Positions 35,612 to 44,287 of a stretch of 64,000 bases of DNA are shown here, one piece after another (within the stretch, counting starts at the first letter, position 1; each line of letters opens with the position of its first letter). The notes beneath the pieces are model-generated. The model did no database searches. It worked only from the letters and a program-made list of their open reading frames with translations, and was not told the DNA's origin. Both the position numbers and the translations under genes were made by a program. Origin of the DNA: Gottfriedia solisilvae (lineage in GTDB: Bacteria > Bacillota > Bacilli > Bacillales > Bacillaceae_G); assembly GCF_002128405.1 (NCBI RefSeq), contig NZ_NETJ01000005.1, forward strand, positions 248,001 to 312,000, given 5' to 3'.

Positions 35612-36082
35612 TTGAATCGAATTGACCAACTTATAAACGTACTAGATTCAACGTATGATAAGGAAAGTTGGTATGCTCCACTGAAAAATGCCATTGAAGG
35701 AATCACCGCAGAACAAGCCACTTGGAAACCGAACGGTGAAGCCACTAAAACAATTTGGGAGAACGTTAATCATCTCATTTATTACAAAGAGAGACTAGTG
35801 GCGAACATAGAAGGCCGTGAATGGCCTCATAATCTCGATGGTGATCAAACATTTTATCTCACAGATCAATCAAAGGAAGAACAAGATTGGAAGAAAGTCG
35901 TTGATCGTGTCGAAAAAGCTCACAATAGTTTAAGAGATTTACTAAGTAAAGCTTCTATTGAAGAGCTCGACAAAAATTCTCTTGAAAGCAAACTACTGGA
36001 TATATTTCTTCATGATGCTTATCATACGGGGCAAATTATTCAAATTAGAAAAATGCAAGGTTTATGGCCGTCTCATCGTTGA
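35612..36082 (+). CDS. DinB-family protein
   Basis: A 156-residue four-helix protein of the DinB/YfiT group. A metal-site histidine lies in NHLIYYKERLV and another pair in LHDAYHTGQIIQIRKMQG at the C-terminus, the family's best mark. Members are thiol-dependent S-transferases or have unknown roles. It begins at TTG, with AAGGAGGGG upstream; an in-frame ATG further up lacks a ribosome site. It stands alone with its own terminator. Confidence 0.85.
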   Translation: MNRIDQLINVLDSTYDKESWYAPLKNAIEGITAEQATWKPNGEATKTIWENVNHLIYYKERLVANIEGREWPHNLDGDQTFYLTDQSKEEQDWKKVVDRVEKAHNSLRDLLSKASIEELDKNSLESKLLDIFLHDAYHTGQIIQIRKMQGLWPSHR

Positions 36083-36140
36083 TCAACCGAGAATCCATGT
36101 AAATCATTTATAACCCAAAAATTTCTTTTATACATAGTAG

Positions 36141-36172
36141 AAAAATGCATTGCTTCTGGGCAATGCCTTTTT
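36141..36172 (+). terminator. Terminator of the dinB-type gene
   Basis: GCATTGC and GCAATGC form a 7-bp stem with A-run before and TTTTT after. Confidence 0.85.
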
Positions 36173-36251
36173 CTCAAAATGATTATCTAATGAAATATTT
36201 TCTCCGCCTAAACCAAATGGGCAAGTAGCCTAGTTTGCTGTTTTAAATAAA

Positions 36252-37178
36252 TCAAAGTGTAAGATCTAAATCCCATCTTTCTTCAATTAAAAGTGTATCT
36301 TTCCACTCATCATTAGGTTTTTCTTCAGTTAATGTAAATTGGTACTTTTTATAGAGATGGCGAGCTGCTTCTAATGTGCTAACTGTCCATAAAAATACAT
36401 GATCATACTTCTGTTCCCTACAAAAGCCAAGGGCTGTCTCAATTAGATTTTTCCCAATTCCCATTCCTTGATAGTTTTCATTTAGAATAAACCATCTAAG
36501 TTGTGCAATTTGATCACTGAATTTAGTAATCGCAATTGATCCTACTATTTCTCCGTTTACTTCAGCGACCCATAATTCTCCACCATCATTATTTTTGAGG
36601 AAATCTGTTAAGCCCTTCATCACGTAATATTCAAAGATTTTTCCAAATTGATATGTTGGTGACGTATATATTTTTCCGTGTAGATAAGCAACGTAACCAA
36701 CATCCCCAGGTGAAAAAGGACGAATACTGACTTTAGGTTTGATAGAGCTACTTTCTGTGAAAATCGTTTCAATTGTTTCCATAGAAGTAACTAGTTTAGT
36801 AATGCTATGCTCAGATATGTTTTTGATCATTGTGTCTACACCACTGTTTGCATTTTGAACTAAGTCATTATAAATATTAATTCCATGCTCGGTTAAATAA
36901 AGACTATATTGACGCTTGTCTTTAGTAGATTGCTTTTTAATCATGATTTTTTCATCTTCAAATCGTTGAATAATACGGCTCAAATACCCACGGTCAATCC
37001 CTAAGTTTTCTTGGATTTCCGTTGCAGTACAACCGTTTCTATAATGAATTTCTGTTATGACCCGAGCTTCTGTTAATGGAAAAGGTTTATGATAAATCTT
37101 CTGGTCAATCTTACCTAATAGATTTGCATAAAATCTGTTAAACTTACGAATTTTCTCTACAAAATGAATAGACCCCAC
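36252..37178 (-). CDS. MarR-type regulator fused to a GNAT acetyltransferase
   Basis: A 308-residue fusion. Residues 1-140 are a MarR-type winged helix (LTEARVITEIHYRNGCTATE, then YLSRIIQRFEDEKIM with the wing TKDKRQYSL). Residues 150-305 are a GNAT domain, with acetyl-CoA loop NYQGMGIGKNLIE and the LWTVSTLEAARHLYKKYQF end. A single protein thus senses and probably modifies the same small molecule. GTG at 37178 has AAGGAG 7 nt upstream. A perfect 10-bp inverted repeat overlaps the -35 of its own promoter, so it is probably autoregulated. Confidence 0.88.
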   Translation of the reverse strand: MGSIHFVEKIRKFNRFYANLLGKIDQKIYHKPFPLTEARVITEIHYRNGCTATEIQENLGIDRGYLSRIIQRFEDEKIMIKKQSTKDKRQYSLYLTEHGINIYNDLVQNANSGVDTMIKNISEHSITKLVTSMETIETIFTESSSIKPKVSIRPFSPGDVGYVAYLHGKIYTSPTYQFGKIFEYYVMKGLTDFLKNNDGGELWVAEVNGEIVGSIAITKFSDQIAQLRWFILNENYQGMGIGKNLIETALGFCREQKYDHVFLWTVSTLEAARHLYKKYQFTLTEEKPNDEWKDTLLIEERWDLDLTL

Positions 37179-37221
37179 GGATAATCTCCTTAATATTTTG
37201 AATTTTATACCAATTATCTAT

Positions 37222-37250
37222 AATATAATACGGTTAGTTGACAAAGTCAA
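37222..37250 (-). promoter_or_regulatory. Promoter of the MarR-GNAT gene
   Basis: Read on the minus strand, TTGACT (37250-37245) and TATATT (37227-37222) have a 17-bp spacer. Confidence 0.7.
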
Positions 37251-37255
37251 CTAAC
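37233..37255. promoter_or_regulatory. MarR-type operator
   Basis: GTTAGTTGAC and its exact reverse complement GTCAACTAAC are separated by AAA. The 23-bp palindrome covers the -35 element of the MarR-GNAT promoter and lies 111 bp before the divergent GNAT gene at 37366, which it may also control. Confidence 0.75.
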
Positions 37256-37365
37256 TAAATGTGTTTCTATCTCACTTTTAAAACTCAAAATCGATTATAA
37301 TCATTTATATGGAAGTTTATGGTATTTAATAAAATGACTATTTTATTGGGCGTGGAGAGTGCTAG

Positions 37366-37926
37366 ATGAATATGAATGTTATTTTTAATGAACTACCTGT
37401 ATTAAAATCAGAAAAAATCGTATTAAGTAAAATCGAAGTTGACCATATTGAAGCATTATTTGCAATTTATGATAATGAAGCAGTTTTTAAGTACTGTGGT
37501 ATTATTCCAAAGCATAATAAGGCAACTGTAAAAAAAATGATTGAACATTTTGAGCGTGATTTCGGAAAGAAAACGAGAGTTAAGTGGGGAATATTTACAA
37601 ACGATGAGTTAGTTGGAATCATTGAAGCTTTTGATTTTAATCAAAAAGTGAATATGGTGACAATAGGATATTATTTAGCTGAAGAATATTGGGGCTGTGG
37701 AATTGCAACAGAAGCGGTAAGTGTACTACTGGCATTTTTATTTAATGAAGGAAAAGTAAACAGAATTCAGGCAGAAGTAATGCTACAAAATGAACTATCT
37801 AAAAAAGTTTTACAGAAAAATGGATTTTTAAAAGAAGGTACACTTAGACAAGCAACAATATGGTCAGGAAAAGGAATAGTAGATTTAGAAATATACAGTA
37901 TATTAAAAGAGGAATATCTTAAATAA
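37366..37926 (+). CDS. GNAT acetyltransferase, RimJ/RimL type
   Basis: A 186-residue N-acetyltransferase. The LKSEKIVLSKIEVDHIEAL start, the IGYYLAEEYWGCGIATEAV acetyl-CoA loop and the NELSKKVLQKNGFLKEGTLR end are those of the RimJ/RimL group, which acetylates protein N-termini or small amines. ATG at 37366 follows GGAGAG. It is divergent from the MarR-GNAT fusion, with the operator in the shared region. Confidence 0.87.
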   Translation: MNMNVIFNELPVLKSEKIVLSKIEVDHIEALFAIYDNEAVFKYCGIIPKHNKATVKKMIEHFERDFGKKTRVKWGIFTNDELVGIIEAFDFNQKVNMVTIGYYLAEEYWGCGIATEAVSVLLAFLFNEGKVNRIQAEVMLQNELSKKVLQKNGFLKEGTLRQATIWSGKGIVDLEIYSILKEEYLK

Positions 37927-37971
37927 GTAGAGTTAAATAGAAGAATTTTTATCAATATCCTAATTATAAAC

Positions 37972-38005
37972 AAGATCTCAAGATGCAAATTGAGGTCTTT
38001 TTTTT
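37972..38005 (+). terminator. Terminator of the GNAT gene
   Basis: AAGA-T-CTCAA and TTGAG-G-TCTT form a stem followed by a run of eight T. Confidence 0.82.
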
Positions 38006-38122
38006 GTATTGTTTTTTTTAAATTCCACCGAAAAATCAAAAGCTTTATAAGGTAATTACATAAATTGGTAATGTTTTGAAAAAAATACTTTTACATAGAC
38101 TCATAATTTTAAGGAGGATAAA

Positions 38123-38836
38123 ATGCGGAAACAATTTTTTTTAAAAGGTCCGTTGATTTATTTCATTATTTTCGTTTTGTTTTTTTTAGACAATGATCAA
38201 ATCGTAAAGGTAAGTGCTTTTTCAAATCAAGTAATCCAAATGGGCGCAGTTGGTGAAGACGTAATTGAACTTCAATCACGACTAAAATATAACGGCTATT
38301 ATACAAGTAAAGTAGATGGTGTTTTTGGTTATAACACATACTGGGCTCTAAGAAACTTTCAAAATAACTTTGGACTACCAGTAGATGGGATTGCTGGTGC
38401 GAAGACAAAGGCAATGCTAGTGAAAGCAACAAAATATGAAAAAACTGGCACGAGTGCTGGTTCAAACGTACCAAGTGGGTATTCACAAAATGATATCCAG
38501 TTAATGGCAAATGCAGTTTATGGGGAATCTCGAGGGGAGCCATATATTGGGCAAGTTGCAGTAGCCGCGGTCATATTAAACCGAGTTGGAAATTCAGCTT
38601 TCCCTAACACAGTATCAGGTGTAATTTTTGAACCAGGTGCGTTCACTGCAGTAGCAGACGGTCAAATCTATTTAACGCCAAATGAAACTGCTAAGAAAGC
38701 TGTATTAGATGCAGTAAATGGATGGGATCCAAGTGATAATGCACTTTATTACTTTAATCCTAAAACTGCAACAAGTGCTTGGATTTGGAGTCGCCCACAA
38801 ATTAAAACAATCGGTAATCATATTTTTTGTAGATAG
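38123..38836 (+). CDS. sleB: Spore cortex-lytic enzyme SleB
   Basis: A 237-residue secreted enzyme with an N-terminal hydrophobic signal (about 8-35), a peptidoglycan-binding domain (about 38-98, with QMGAVGEDVIELQSRL and VDGVFGYNT) and a C-terminal Hydrolase_2 domain (about 122-237, with ANAVYGESRGEP). SleB is a lytic transglycosylase that opens muramic-lactam cortex during germination. The length agrees with B. cereus SleB. It is followed 12 bases later by ypeB, its usual partner, and would be expected to be forespore (SigG) controlled, although no convincing SigG site was picked out. Confidence 0.93.
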   Translation: MRKQFFLKGPLIYFIIFVLFFLDNDQIVKVSAFSNQVIQMGAVGEDVIELQSRLKYNGYYTSKVDGVFGYNTYWALRNFQNNFGLPVDGIAGAKTKAMLVKATKYEKTGTSAGSNVPSGYSQNDIQLMANAVYGESRGEPYIGQVAVAAVILNRVGNSAFPNTVSGVIFEPGAFTAVADGQIYLTPNETAKKAVLDAVNGWDPSDNALYYFNPKTATSAWIWSRPQIKTIGNHIFCR

Positions 38837-38848
38837 GAGGTAGGTTCT

Positions 38849-40189
38849 ATGTTGAAAGGAATATTAATTGGTGTGCTATCAATTGGTCTAATTGGAACAG
38901 CTTTTTGGGGTTATTCAGAGCACAATGAAAAAAGAGCCGTTAAGATTCAGGCAGAAAATAATTATCAACGAGCATTTCATGAACTAACTTATGAAGTAGA
39001 TTTACTTCATGATAAGATTGGTGACACTTTAGCAATGAAGTCAAAAACATCATTGTCTCCTGCATTAGTAGAAGTTTGGGGTCTCACATCACAAGCACAT
39101 TCAAATGTAGGACAACTTCCTTTAAGATTATTACCTATTAATAAAACAGAAGAGTTTTTAAGTAATATTGGTGATTTTAGTTATCGGACTGCTGTTCGTG
39201 ACCTTGATAAGGAGCCATTAAGTGAAAAAGAGTATGATACACTTCAAAGGCTATACGAAAATTCAGCTGAAATTCAAGGTGAGTTAAGAAAAGTACAGCA
39301 TTTGGTCTTTGAAGATAAATTAAGATGGATGGATGTAGAGCTTGCATACGCAAAAGAACAAAATCCAAAAAATAATGCCATAATTGACGGATTTAAATCA
39401 GTAGAAAGTAGCGTTGCTTCGTACTCGGATGCAAATATGGACCCGGCTCTTACAAATTTCAAAGTGAATCGCAATAATCTTGCGAATGTAAAAGGTGAAA
39501 ATATTACGAAAAGCCAAGCTAAAGAAATTGCAAGGAAGTTTCTTGAATTGAATGGTTCGGAGAAAATAAAAGTTAGTCGTACCGGAGAAAAGCTAAAGGA
39601 TCATTATTATAGTTTAGAAATTACTGATCCAAAACAGAAAAATGAAATTTATATGGATATTACGGAAAAAGGTGGCTATCCACTTTGGGTGATTAGTAAT
39701 CGTGAAATAGGAAAGCAAAAAATTGATTTAAATAAAGCTTCTCTAAATGGATTGAAGTTTTTAGAGAGAAATAAATATCCAAATATGGAGCTTTTCCAAA
39801 GTTCACAGTATGACACAATCGGTGTTTTTACGTATGTTTCAAATATTAATGGTGTTAGAATCTATCCGGAATTAATTACAATGAAGATTGCGTTAGATGA
39901 TGGAAGTATTGTTGGATTTTCAGCTAAAAACTATTTAGCAGCGTACACGAAAAGAAAAATTCCAGAACCTAAAATTTCGATTGAGGAAGCACGTAAAAGC
40001 GTGAATTCTAATATGAAAATAATGGAGGAAAGAAAAGCCATCATATTAAACAAGTTAAACCAAGAAATACTTTGTTATGAATTTGTTGGCATAAGGGGTA
40101 ACGACACCTACCAAGTCTTTATTAATGCAAATACAGCTGTTGAGGAACAAATTAAAAAACTTAATAATGTCATAGAAAACTTTGATTAA
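38849..40189 (+). CDS. ypeB: Germination protein YpeB
   Basis: A 446-residue protein with one N-terminal membrane anchor (about 5-23), a long helical region and C-terminal PepSY-type repeats (KSQAKEIARKFLEL at about 220 and SIEEARKSVNSNM near 377). YpeB is needed to place and hold SleB in an inactive form in the spore. It starts with ATG after AGGAGGTAGG. Both genes share one transcript, closed by a terminator. Confidence 0.93.
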   Translation: MLKGILIGVLSIGLIGTAFWGYSEHNEKRAVKIQAENNYQRAFHELTYEVDLLHDKIGDTLAMKSKTSLSPALVEVWGLTSQAHSNVGQLPLRLLPINKTEEFLSNIGDFSYRTAVRDLDKEPLSEKEYDTLQRLYENSAEIQGELRKVQHLVFEDKLRWMDVELAYAKEQNPKNNAIIDGFKSVESSVASYSDANMDPALTNFKVNRNNLANVKGENITKSQAKEIARKFLELNGSEKIKVSRTGEKLKDHYYSLEITDPKQKNEIYMDITEKGGYPLWVISNREIGKQKIDLNKASLNGLKFLERNKYPNMELFQSSQYDTIGVFTYVSNINGVRIYPELITMKIALDDGSIVGFSAKNYLAAYTKRKIPEPKISIEEARKSVNSNMKIMEERKAIILNKLNQEILCYEFVGIRGNDTYQVFINANTAVEEQIKKLNNVIENFD

Positions 40190-40196
40190 TAAGATA

Positions 40197-40234
40197 GAAA
40201 AACCTTAGAACTTAACTAAGGTTTTTCTTTTTTT
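40197..40234 (+). terminator. Terminator of sleB-ypeB
   Basis: AAAACCTTAG and CTAAGGTTTT form a 10-bp stem followed by a T-rich tract. The repeat copy B begins exactly at the end of that tract. Confidence 0.88.
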
Positions 40235-40454
40235 AGGCTCTATTTATATTAATTGTTGATTTTAGCTAAATATATTAAGAGTATGAAAAGAGAATAGCCG
40301 GAAGAGAGTAATTGGAATGGAAGGTGCGAAGACTCCTATGGGAGATGCGGGAAACTTGAGACCCCGGAGGCTTGCCGAGAAGGCTCAGGTCGCACCCCAT
40401 GGAAAGCGAAGTACCTGGAATGGAAATCAACATTCTTCTTTTTTAACAGAACCT
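40235..40454. mobile_element. MITE-like repeat, copy B (inverted relative to copy A)
   Basis: This 220-bp element begins AGGCTCTATTTA and ends TTAACAGAACCT, imperfect terminal inverted repeats that match copy A at 27179. The body is the reverse complement of copy A, with GACTCCTATGGGAGATGCGG, GAGACCCCGGAGGCT and CACCCCATGGAAAGCG. It lies between two T-runs, as if a T-rich target in the sleB-ypeB terminator had been split or duplicated. It codes for nothing. Confidence 0.75.
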
Positions 40455-40598
40455 TTTTTTTTTTTTTAATATCATAATGAAGTTTTATAAGAGACTTTGA
40501 TTGATTAAGAATTAGAAAAGAATAAAATGAGAACTTTTGAGAACATTAACTATATGTTTTATTTGGAAAAGAAAAAAATACTCAGGACGGAACTGTAT

Positions 40599-41474
40599 AT
40601 GACAGAAATAAATCCTACAAATCGAAAATCAAAAAAAGTAAAGATTTTAAAGAATGCAATCGCAATGTGTGTTGGGGCAATTCTCGTAGCAGTGGCATTA
40701 GAAATTTTTTTAGTACCTAATGACGTTATTGATGGAGGTATTACAGGAATTTCTATTATGATTTCAAATCTAACAGGTTTACCATTAGGAATTTTTATAT
40801 TTGTTTTAAATATTCCTTTTTTCTATTTAGGTTATAAGCAAATAGGAAAAACCTTTGCGTTTTCAACTATTTTCGGAATCATTGTATTATCGTATTTTAC
40901 GTCAAGATTTCATCCTGTACCTCCATTTACAGACGATATACTACTTGCAACAATTTTTGGAGGAATTATTCTTGGTATTGGAGTTGGACTGGCAATTCGA
41001 TATGGTGGAGCCTTAGATGGAATTGAAATACTGGCTATCATCATTAATCAAAAGATTCCCTTTTCAGTCGGTCAAATTATATTAATCTTCAACCTATTTA
41101 TTTTAGGAACAGCAGGTTATGTTTTTACATGGGATAGAGCAATGTATTCAATTTTAGCCTATGTTATTGCATTTAAAACGATTGATATTGTCGTAGATGG
41201 TTTAGAACAATCAAAATCTGTTTGGATTATTAGCGACAAAAGTATTGAGATAGGTGAAGCGATACTATCAAGATTAGGTCGTGGTGTTACATATATTAAT
41301 GGTGAAGGAGCTTTTTCAAGGGATGATACAAAAGTAATCTTTTGTGTTGTCACACGACTAGAAGAAGCAGAAATAAAGGATCTAGTCGATGATATTGATC
41401 CAACTGCATTTTTAGCAATTGCGGATATTGCTGAAGTAAGAGGAGGTAGATTTAAAAGTAAAGCAGCACATTAA
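40599..41474 (+). CDS. YitT-family membrane protein
   Basis: A 291-residue protein with five or six N-terminal membrane segments (YitT domain, with VPNDVIDGGITGISIM and GIGVGLAIRYGGALDG) and a soluble C-terminal DUF2179 domain (about 215-285, with GRGVTYINGEGAFSRDDTKV). The function of the family is unknown. ATG at 40599 is chosen, with AGGACGG about 9 nt upstream; an in-frame ATG at 40527 would add a non-conserved tail. It is monocistronic with a terminator. Confidence 0.88.
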   Translation: MTEINPTNRKSKKVKILKNAIAMCVGAILVAVALEIFLVPNDVIDGGITGISIMISNLTGLPLGIFIFVLNIPFFYLGYKQIGKTFAFSTIFGIIVLSYFTSRFHPVPPFTDDILLATIFGGIILGIGVGLAIRYGGALDGIEILAIIINQKIPFSVGQIILIFNLFILGTAGYVFTWDRAMYSILAYVIAFKTIDIVVDGLEQSKSVWIISDKSIEIGEAILSRLGRGVTYINGEGAFSRDDTKVIFCVVTRLEEAEIKDLVDDIDPTAFLAIADIAEVRGGRFKSKAAH

Positions 41475-41531
41475 GAAGAAAATGGATGGATTTCTTCTAA
41501 ATTGGAGTTTATCAATTTAAAGTAACTGAAT

Positions 41532-41568
41532 AAAAGACCATTTCGCATATCGTGGAATGGTTCTTTTT
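41532..41568 (+). terminator. Terminator of the yitT-type gene
   Basis: AAAAGA-CCATTTC and GGAATGG-TTCTTTT form a long stem followed by T. Confidence 0.82.
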
Positions 41569-41671
41569 ATGTTTTTAAAAGATTCAGCAACATTGGGTAC
41601 AAGTAAAAACTATATGTAAGTTTAGTTGATTAATTGCTAAGCAATATGGAAATTTATAAATATCAACAAAT

Positions 41672-41689
41672 TTGTGAAGAATGTCACAA
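41672..41689. promoter_or_regulatory. Rex operator upstream of cydA
   Basis: TTGTGA-AGAATG-TCACAA is a perfect match to the redox-sensing Rex box (TTGTGA-N6-TCACAA). Rex represses cyd when NADH/NAD+ is low. It lies about 190 bp before the cydA start, implying a long leader as in B. subtilis. Confidence 0.88.
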
Positions 41690-41838
41690 AATAGACAACG
41701 AACTGACAAAAAGTAGACATATTATCTTGAGGCAAGACGAAATATCAGAAGTAAACTATAGATAAGAACATAAATGGTTAAAGGATCTAAATTGAAGTTG
41801 ATTTGCTCTAACGTTGTTCTAATTATTTTAGTTAAACT

Positions 41839-41866
41839 TATGATACTTTGTGAAAAAGTTTCATAA
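41839..41866 (+). promoter_or_regulatory. Possible cydA -10 element and second Rex-like site
   Basis: TATGAT (41839-41844) may be a -10 element, but its -35 (TTGTTC at 41814) is 19 bp away. TTGTGA-N7-TCATAA (41848-41866) resembles a degenerate Rex box directly downstream. Both are tentative. Confidence 0.4.
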
Positions 41867-41882
41867 TAAAGGAGGAAGTATT

Positions 41883-43277
41883 GTGAGCGTGTTAGAACTT
41901 GCACGATTGCAGTTTGGTTCGACTACGGTTTTTCACTTTTTATTTGTACCACTTTCAATAGGTTTAGCATTTATGGTTGCATGTCTAGAGACATTATATG
42001 TTTATCGTAAAAATGAAACTTATAAAAAATTAACAAAATTCTTTGGGCACTTATTTTTAATTAACTTTGCTGTAGGTGTAGTGACAGGTATTATTCAAGA
42101 ATTCCAGTTTGGCATGAATTGGTCTGAGTATTCACGTTTTGTAGGTGATGTTTTTGGTGCACCTTTAGCAATTGAAGCACTTTTAGCATTTTTTATGGAA
42201 TCGACATTTCTAGGGATTTGGATATTTGGATGGGATCGTCTTCATAAGAAAGTACATTTAATGTGCATTTGGTTAGTATTTTTTGGTACGTTGATGTCTG
42301 CGTTTTGGATATTGGCGGCAAACTCATTTATGCAAGAACCTGTAGGTTTTACGATTAATAACGGTCGTGCAGAAATGAATGATTTCTTTGCACTCATTAC
42401 AAATCCTCAACTTATAGTTGAGTTTCCACATACTATTGCTGGTGCCTTAGCTACAGGTTCATTATTTGTTGCAGGTGTTAGTGCATATAAAATTTTAAAA
42501 AAACAAGAAACTGAATTATTTAAAAAGGCATTTAACCTTGGAATGATCGTTGCTTTAGTTGCTGGTATTGGTATAGCGTTTAGTGGTCACTCACAGGCTA
42601 AGCATCTAATGGAGTCTCAACCAATGAAAATGGCCGCAAGTGAAGGTCTATGGGAAGATAGTGGAGATCCAGCAGGTTGGATGGTTTTTGGATTAATCGA
42701 TTCGAAAAATAAAGAAAATAAGTTTGAAGTTGAGGTTCCTTACTTATTGAGTTATCTTGCTTATGAAAAATTTGAAGGTAAAGTACCTGGGATGAATACA
42801 TTGCAGGCCGAATATGAGAAATTATATGGTCCAGGTAACTATATTCCGCCTGTTAATACGACATTCTGGAGCTTTAGAATTATGGCTGGAGCAGGTATGG
42901 TAATGATTCTGATGTCATGCTTGGGCTTAATGTATAGCTACCGTAAGAAGTTAGAGTCAAAGAATTACTTCCTAAAGGCAACAATATTTTTAATATCTTT
43001 ACCGTTTATTGCTAACTCAGCTGGTTGGATTATGACGGAAGTAGGACGACAACCATGGACAGTCTTTGGATTAATGACAACTTCTGCTTCTGTTTCACCT
43101 AATGTTACAAAAGGTTCATTAATTTTCTCCTTAACAACATTTACAACAATGTATGCAATTTTAGCAGCGGTTTTAGTTTACCTCTTTGTTAAGGAAATAA
43201 AGAAAGGAACGGATCACGGTGTAAAAGATAATGAATCAAACGTTGATCCATTTGCAAGGGAGGCTTCAATCCTATGA
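41883..43277 (+). CDS. cydA: Cytochrome bd ubiquinol oxidase subunit I
   Basis: A 464-residue inner-membrane haem subunit with about nine helices. His18 in VFHFLFVPLSIGLAF is the expected haem b595 ligand, and the HTIAGALATGSLFVAG block holds the b558 histidine. The quinol loop lies in the middle and is short, as in the Bacillus type. The complex oxidises menaquinol and reduces O2 with high affinity. GTG at 41883 is placed behind AAAGGAGG. It overlaps cydB by four bases and is preceded by a Rex box. Confidence 0.95.
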   Translation: MSVLELARLQFGSTTVFHFLFVPLSIGLAFMVACLETLYVYRKNETYKKLTKFFGHLFLINFAVGVVTGIIQEFQFGMNWSEYSRFVGDVFGAPLAIEALLAFFMESTFLGIWIFGWDRLHKKVHLMCIWLVFFGTLMSAFWILAANSFMQEPVGFTINNGRAEMNDFFALITNPQLIVEFPHTIAGALATGSLFVAGVSAYKILKKQETELFKKAFNLGMIVALVAGIGIAFSGHSQAKHLMESQPMKMAASEGLWEDSGDPAGWMVFGLIDSKNKENKFEVEVPYLLSYLAYEKFEGKVPGMNTLQAEYEKLYGPGNYIPPVNTTFWSFRIMAGAGMVMILMSCLGLMYSYRKKLESKNYFLKATIFLISLPFIANSAGWIMTEVGRQPWTVFGLMTTSASVSPNVTKGSLIFSLTTFTTMYAILAAVLVYLFVKEIKKGTDHGVKDNESNVDPFAREASIL

Positions 43278-44287
43278 TTGAACTGAATGAATTATGGTTT
43301 TTACTTGTATCAATATTATTTATAGGCTTCTTTTTCTTAGAGGGCTTCGATTTTGGTGTAGGTATATCTACAAAGTTACTTGCTAAAAATGATACAGAGA
43401 GAAGAATCTTAATTAATACAATCGGTCCGTTTTGGGATGCGAATGAGGTATGGTTATTAACTGCAGGTGGTGCAATTTTTGCAGCTTTTCCACACTGGTA
43501 TGCGACAATGTTTAGCGGGTACTATATTCCATTTGTATTCGTATTGATGGCATTAATTGGTCGTGGCGTCGCATTTGAATTTAGAGGGAAGGTTGACAGT
43601 CCTAAGTGGGCAAAAACATGGGATTGGGTCATTTTTTTAGGAAGTTTATTACCACCATTCTTATTTGGCGTTTTATTTACAAGTATACTACGCGGAATGC
43701 CAATTGATAAAAATATGAATATAACTGCTAGCTTTTCAGATTATGTAAATACTTATTCAGTAGTTGGCGGTGTAACAGTTACACTATTATGTTTACTTCA
43801 TGGTGTGTTGTTCTTAACGTTAAAAACGGTGGGAGATCTAAGGTCTCGTGCACGAGCATTTGCTAGGAAATTAATCGTACCTGTACTTATTTCATTAATC
43901 ATATTTACTGTTTTATCATATTTCGAGACTGATTTATTTACAGTTAGAGCTCATATTACATTACCACTAATTTTATGCATCGTTGTAGCATATGTACTTG
44001 CGGCATTTTTTATCTCTAAACAGAGAGATGGTTGGTCATTTGCAATGACAGGTTTAGGTATTGCATTAACAATTAGTACTTTATTTACTGCATTGTTTCC
44101 AAGAGTGATGGTGAGTTCAATAAAAAATGCATATGATTTAACTGTTTACAATGCATCTTCGGGTCCGTATTCATTAAAAGTTATGACAATCGTTTCGTGT
44201 ACATTATTACCATTTGTACTCGGATACCAGATTTGGAGTTACTATGTGTTTAGAAAACGTGTAGACGAGAAGGATTTGACATATTAA
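43274..44287 (+). CDS. cydB: Cytochrome bd ubiquinol oxidase subunit II
   Basis: A 337-residue membrane subunit with about eight helices. LEGFDFGVGI near the N-terminus, FWDANEVWLL and GRGVAFEFR are typical CydB blocks. It pairs with CydA and carries no haem ligands of its own. The ATG overlaps the cydA stop, and its stop shares a base with the start of the next gene, so the first three cyd genes are tightly coupled. Confidence 0.95.
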   Translation: MIELNELWFLLVSILFIGFFFLEGFDFGVGISTKLLAKNDTERRILINTIGPFWDANEVWLLTAGGAIFAAFPHWYATMFSGYYIPFVFVLMALIGRGVAFEFRGKVDSPKWAKTWDWVIFLGSLLPPFLFGVLFTSILRGMPIDKNMNITASFSDYVNTYSVVGGVTVTLLCLLHGVLFLTLKTVGDLRSRARAFARKLIVPVLISLIIFTVLSYFETDLFTVRAHITLPLILCIVVAYVLAAFFISKQRDGWSFAMTGLGIALTISTLFTALFPRVMVSSIKNAYDLTVYNASSGPYSLKVMTIVSCTLLPFVLGYQIWSYYVFRKRVDEKDLTY

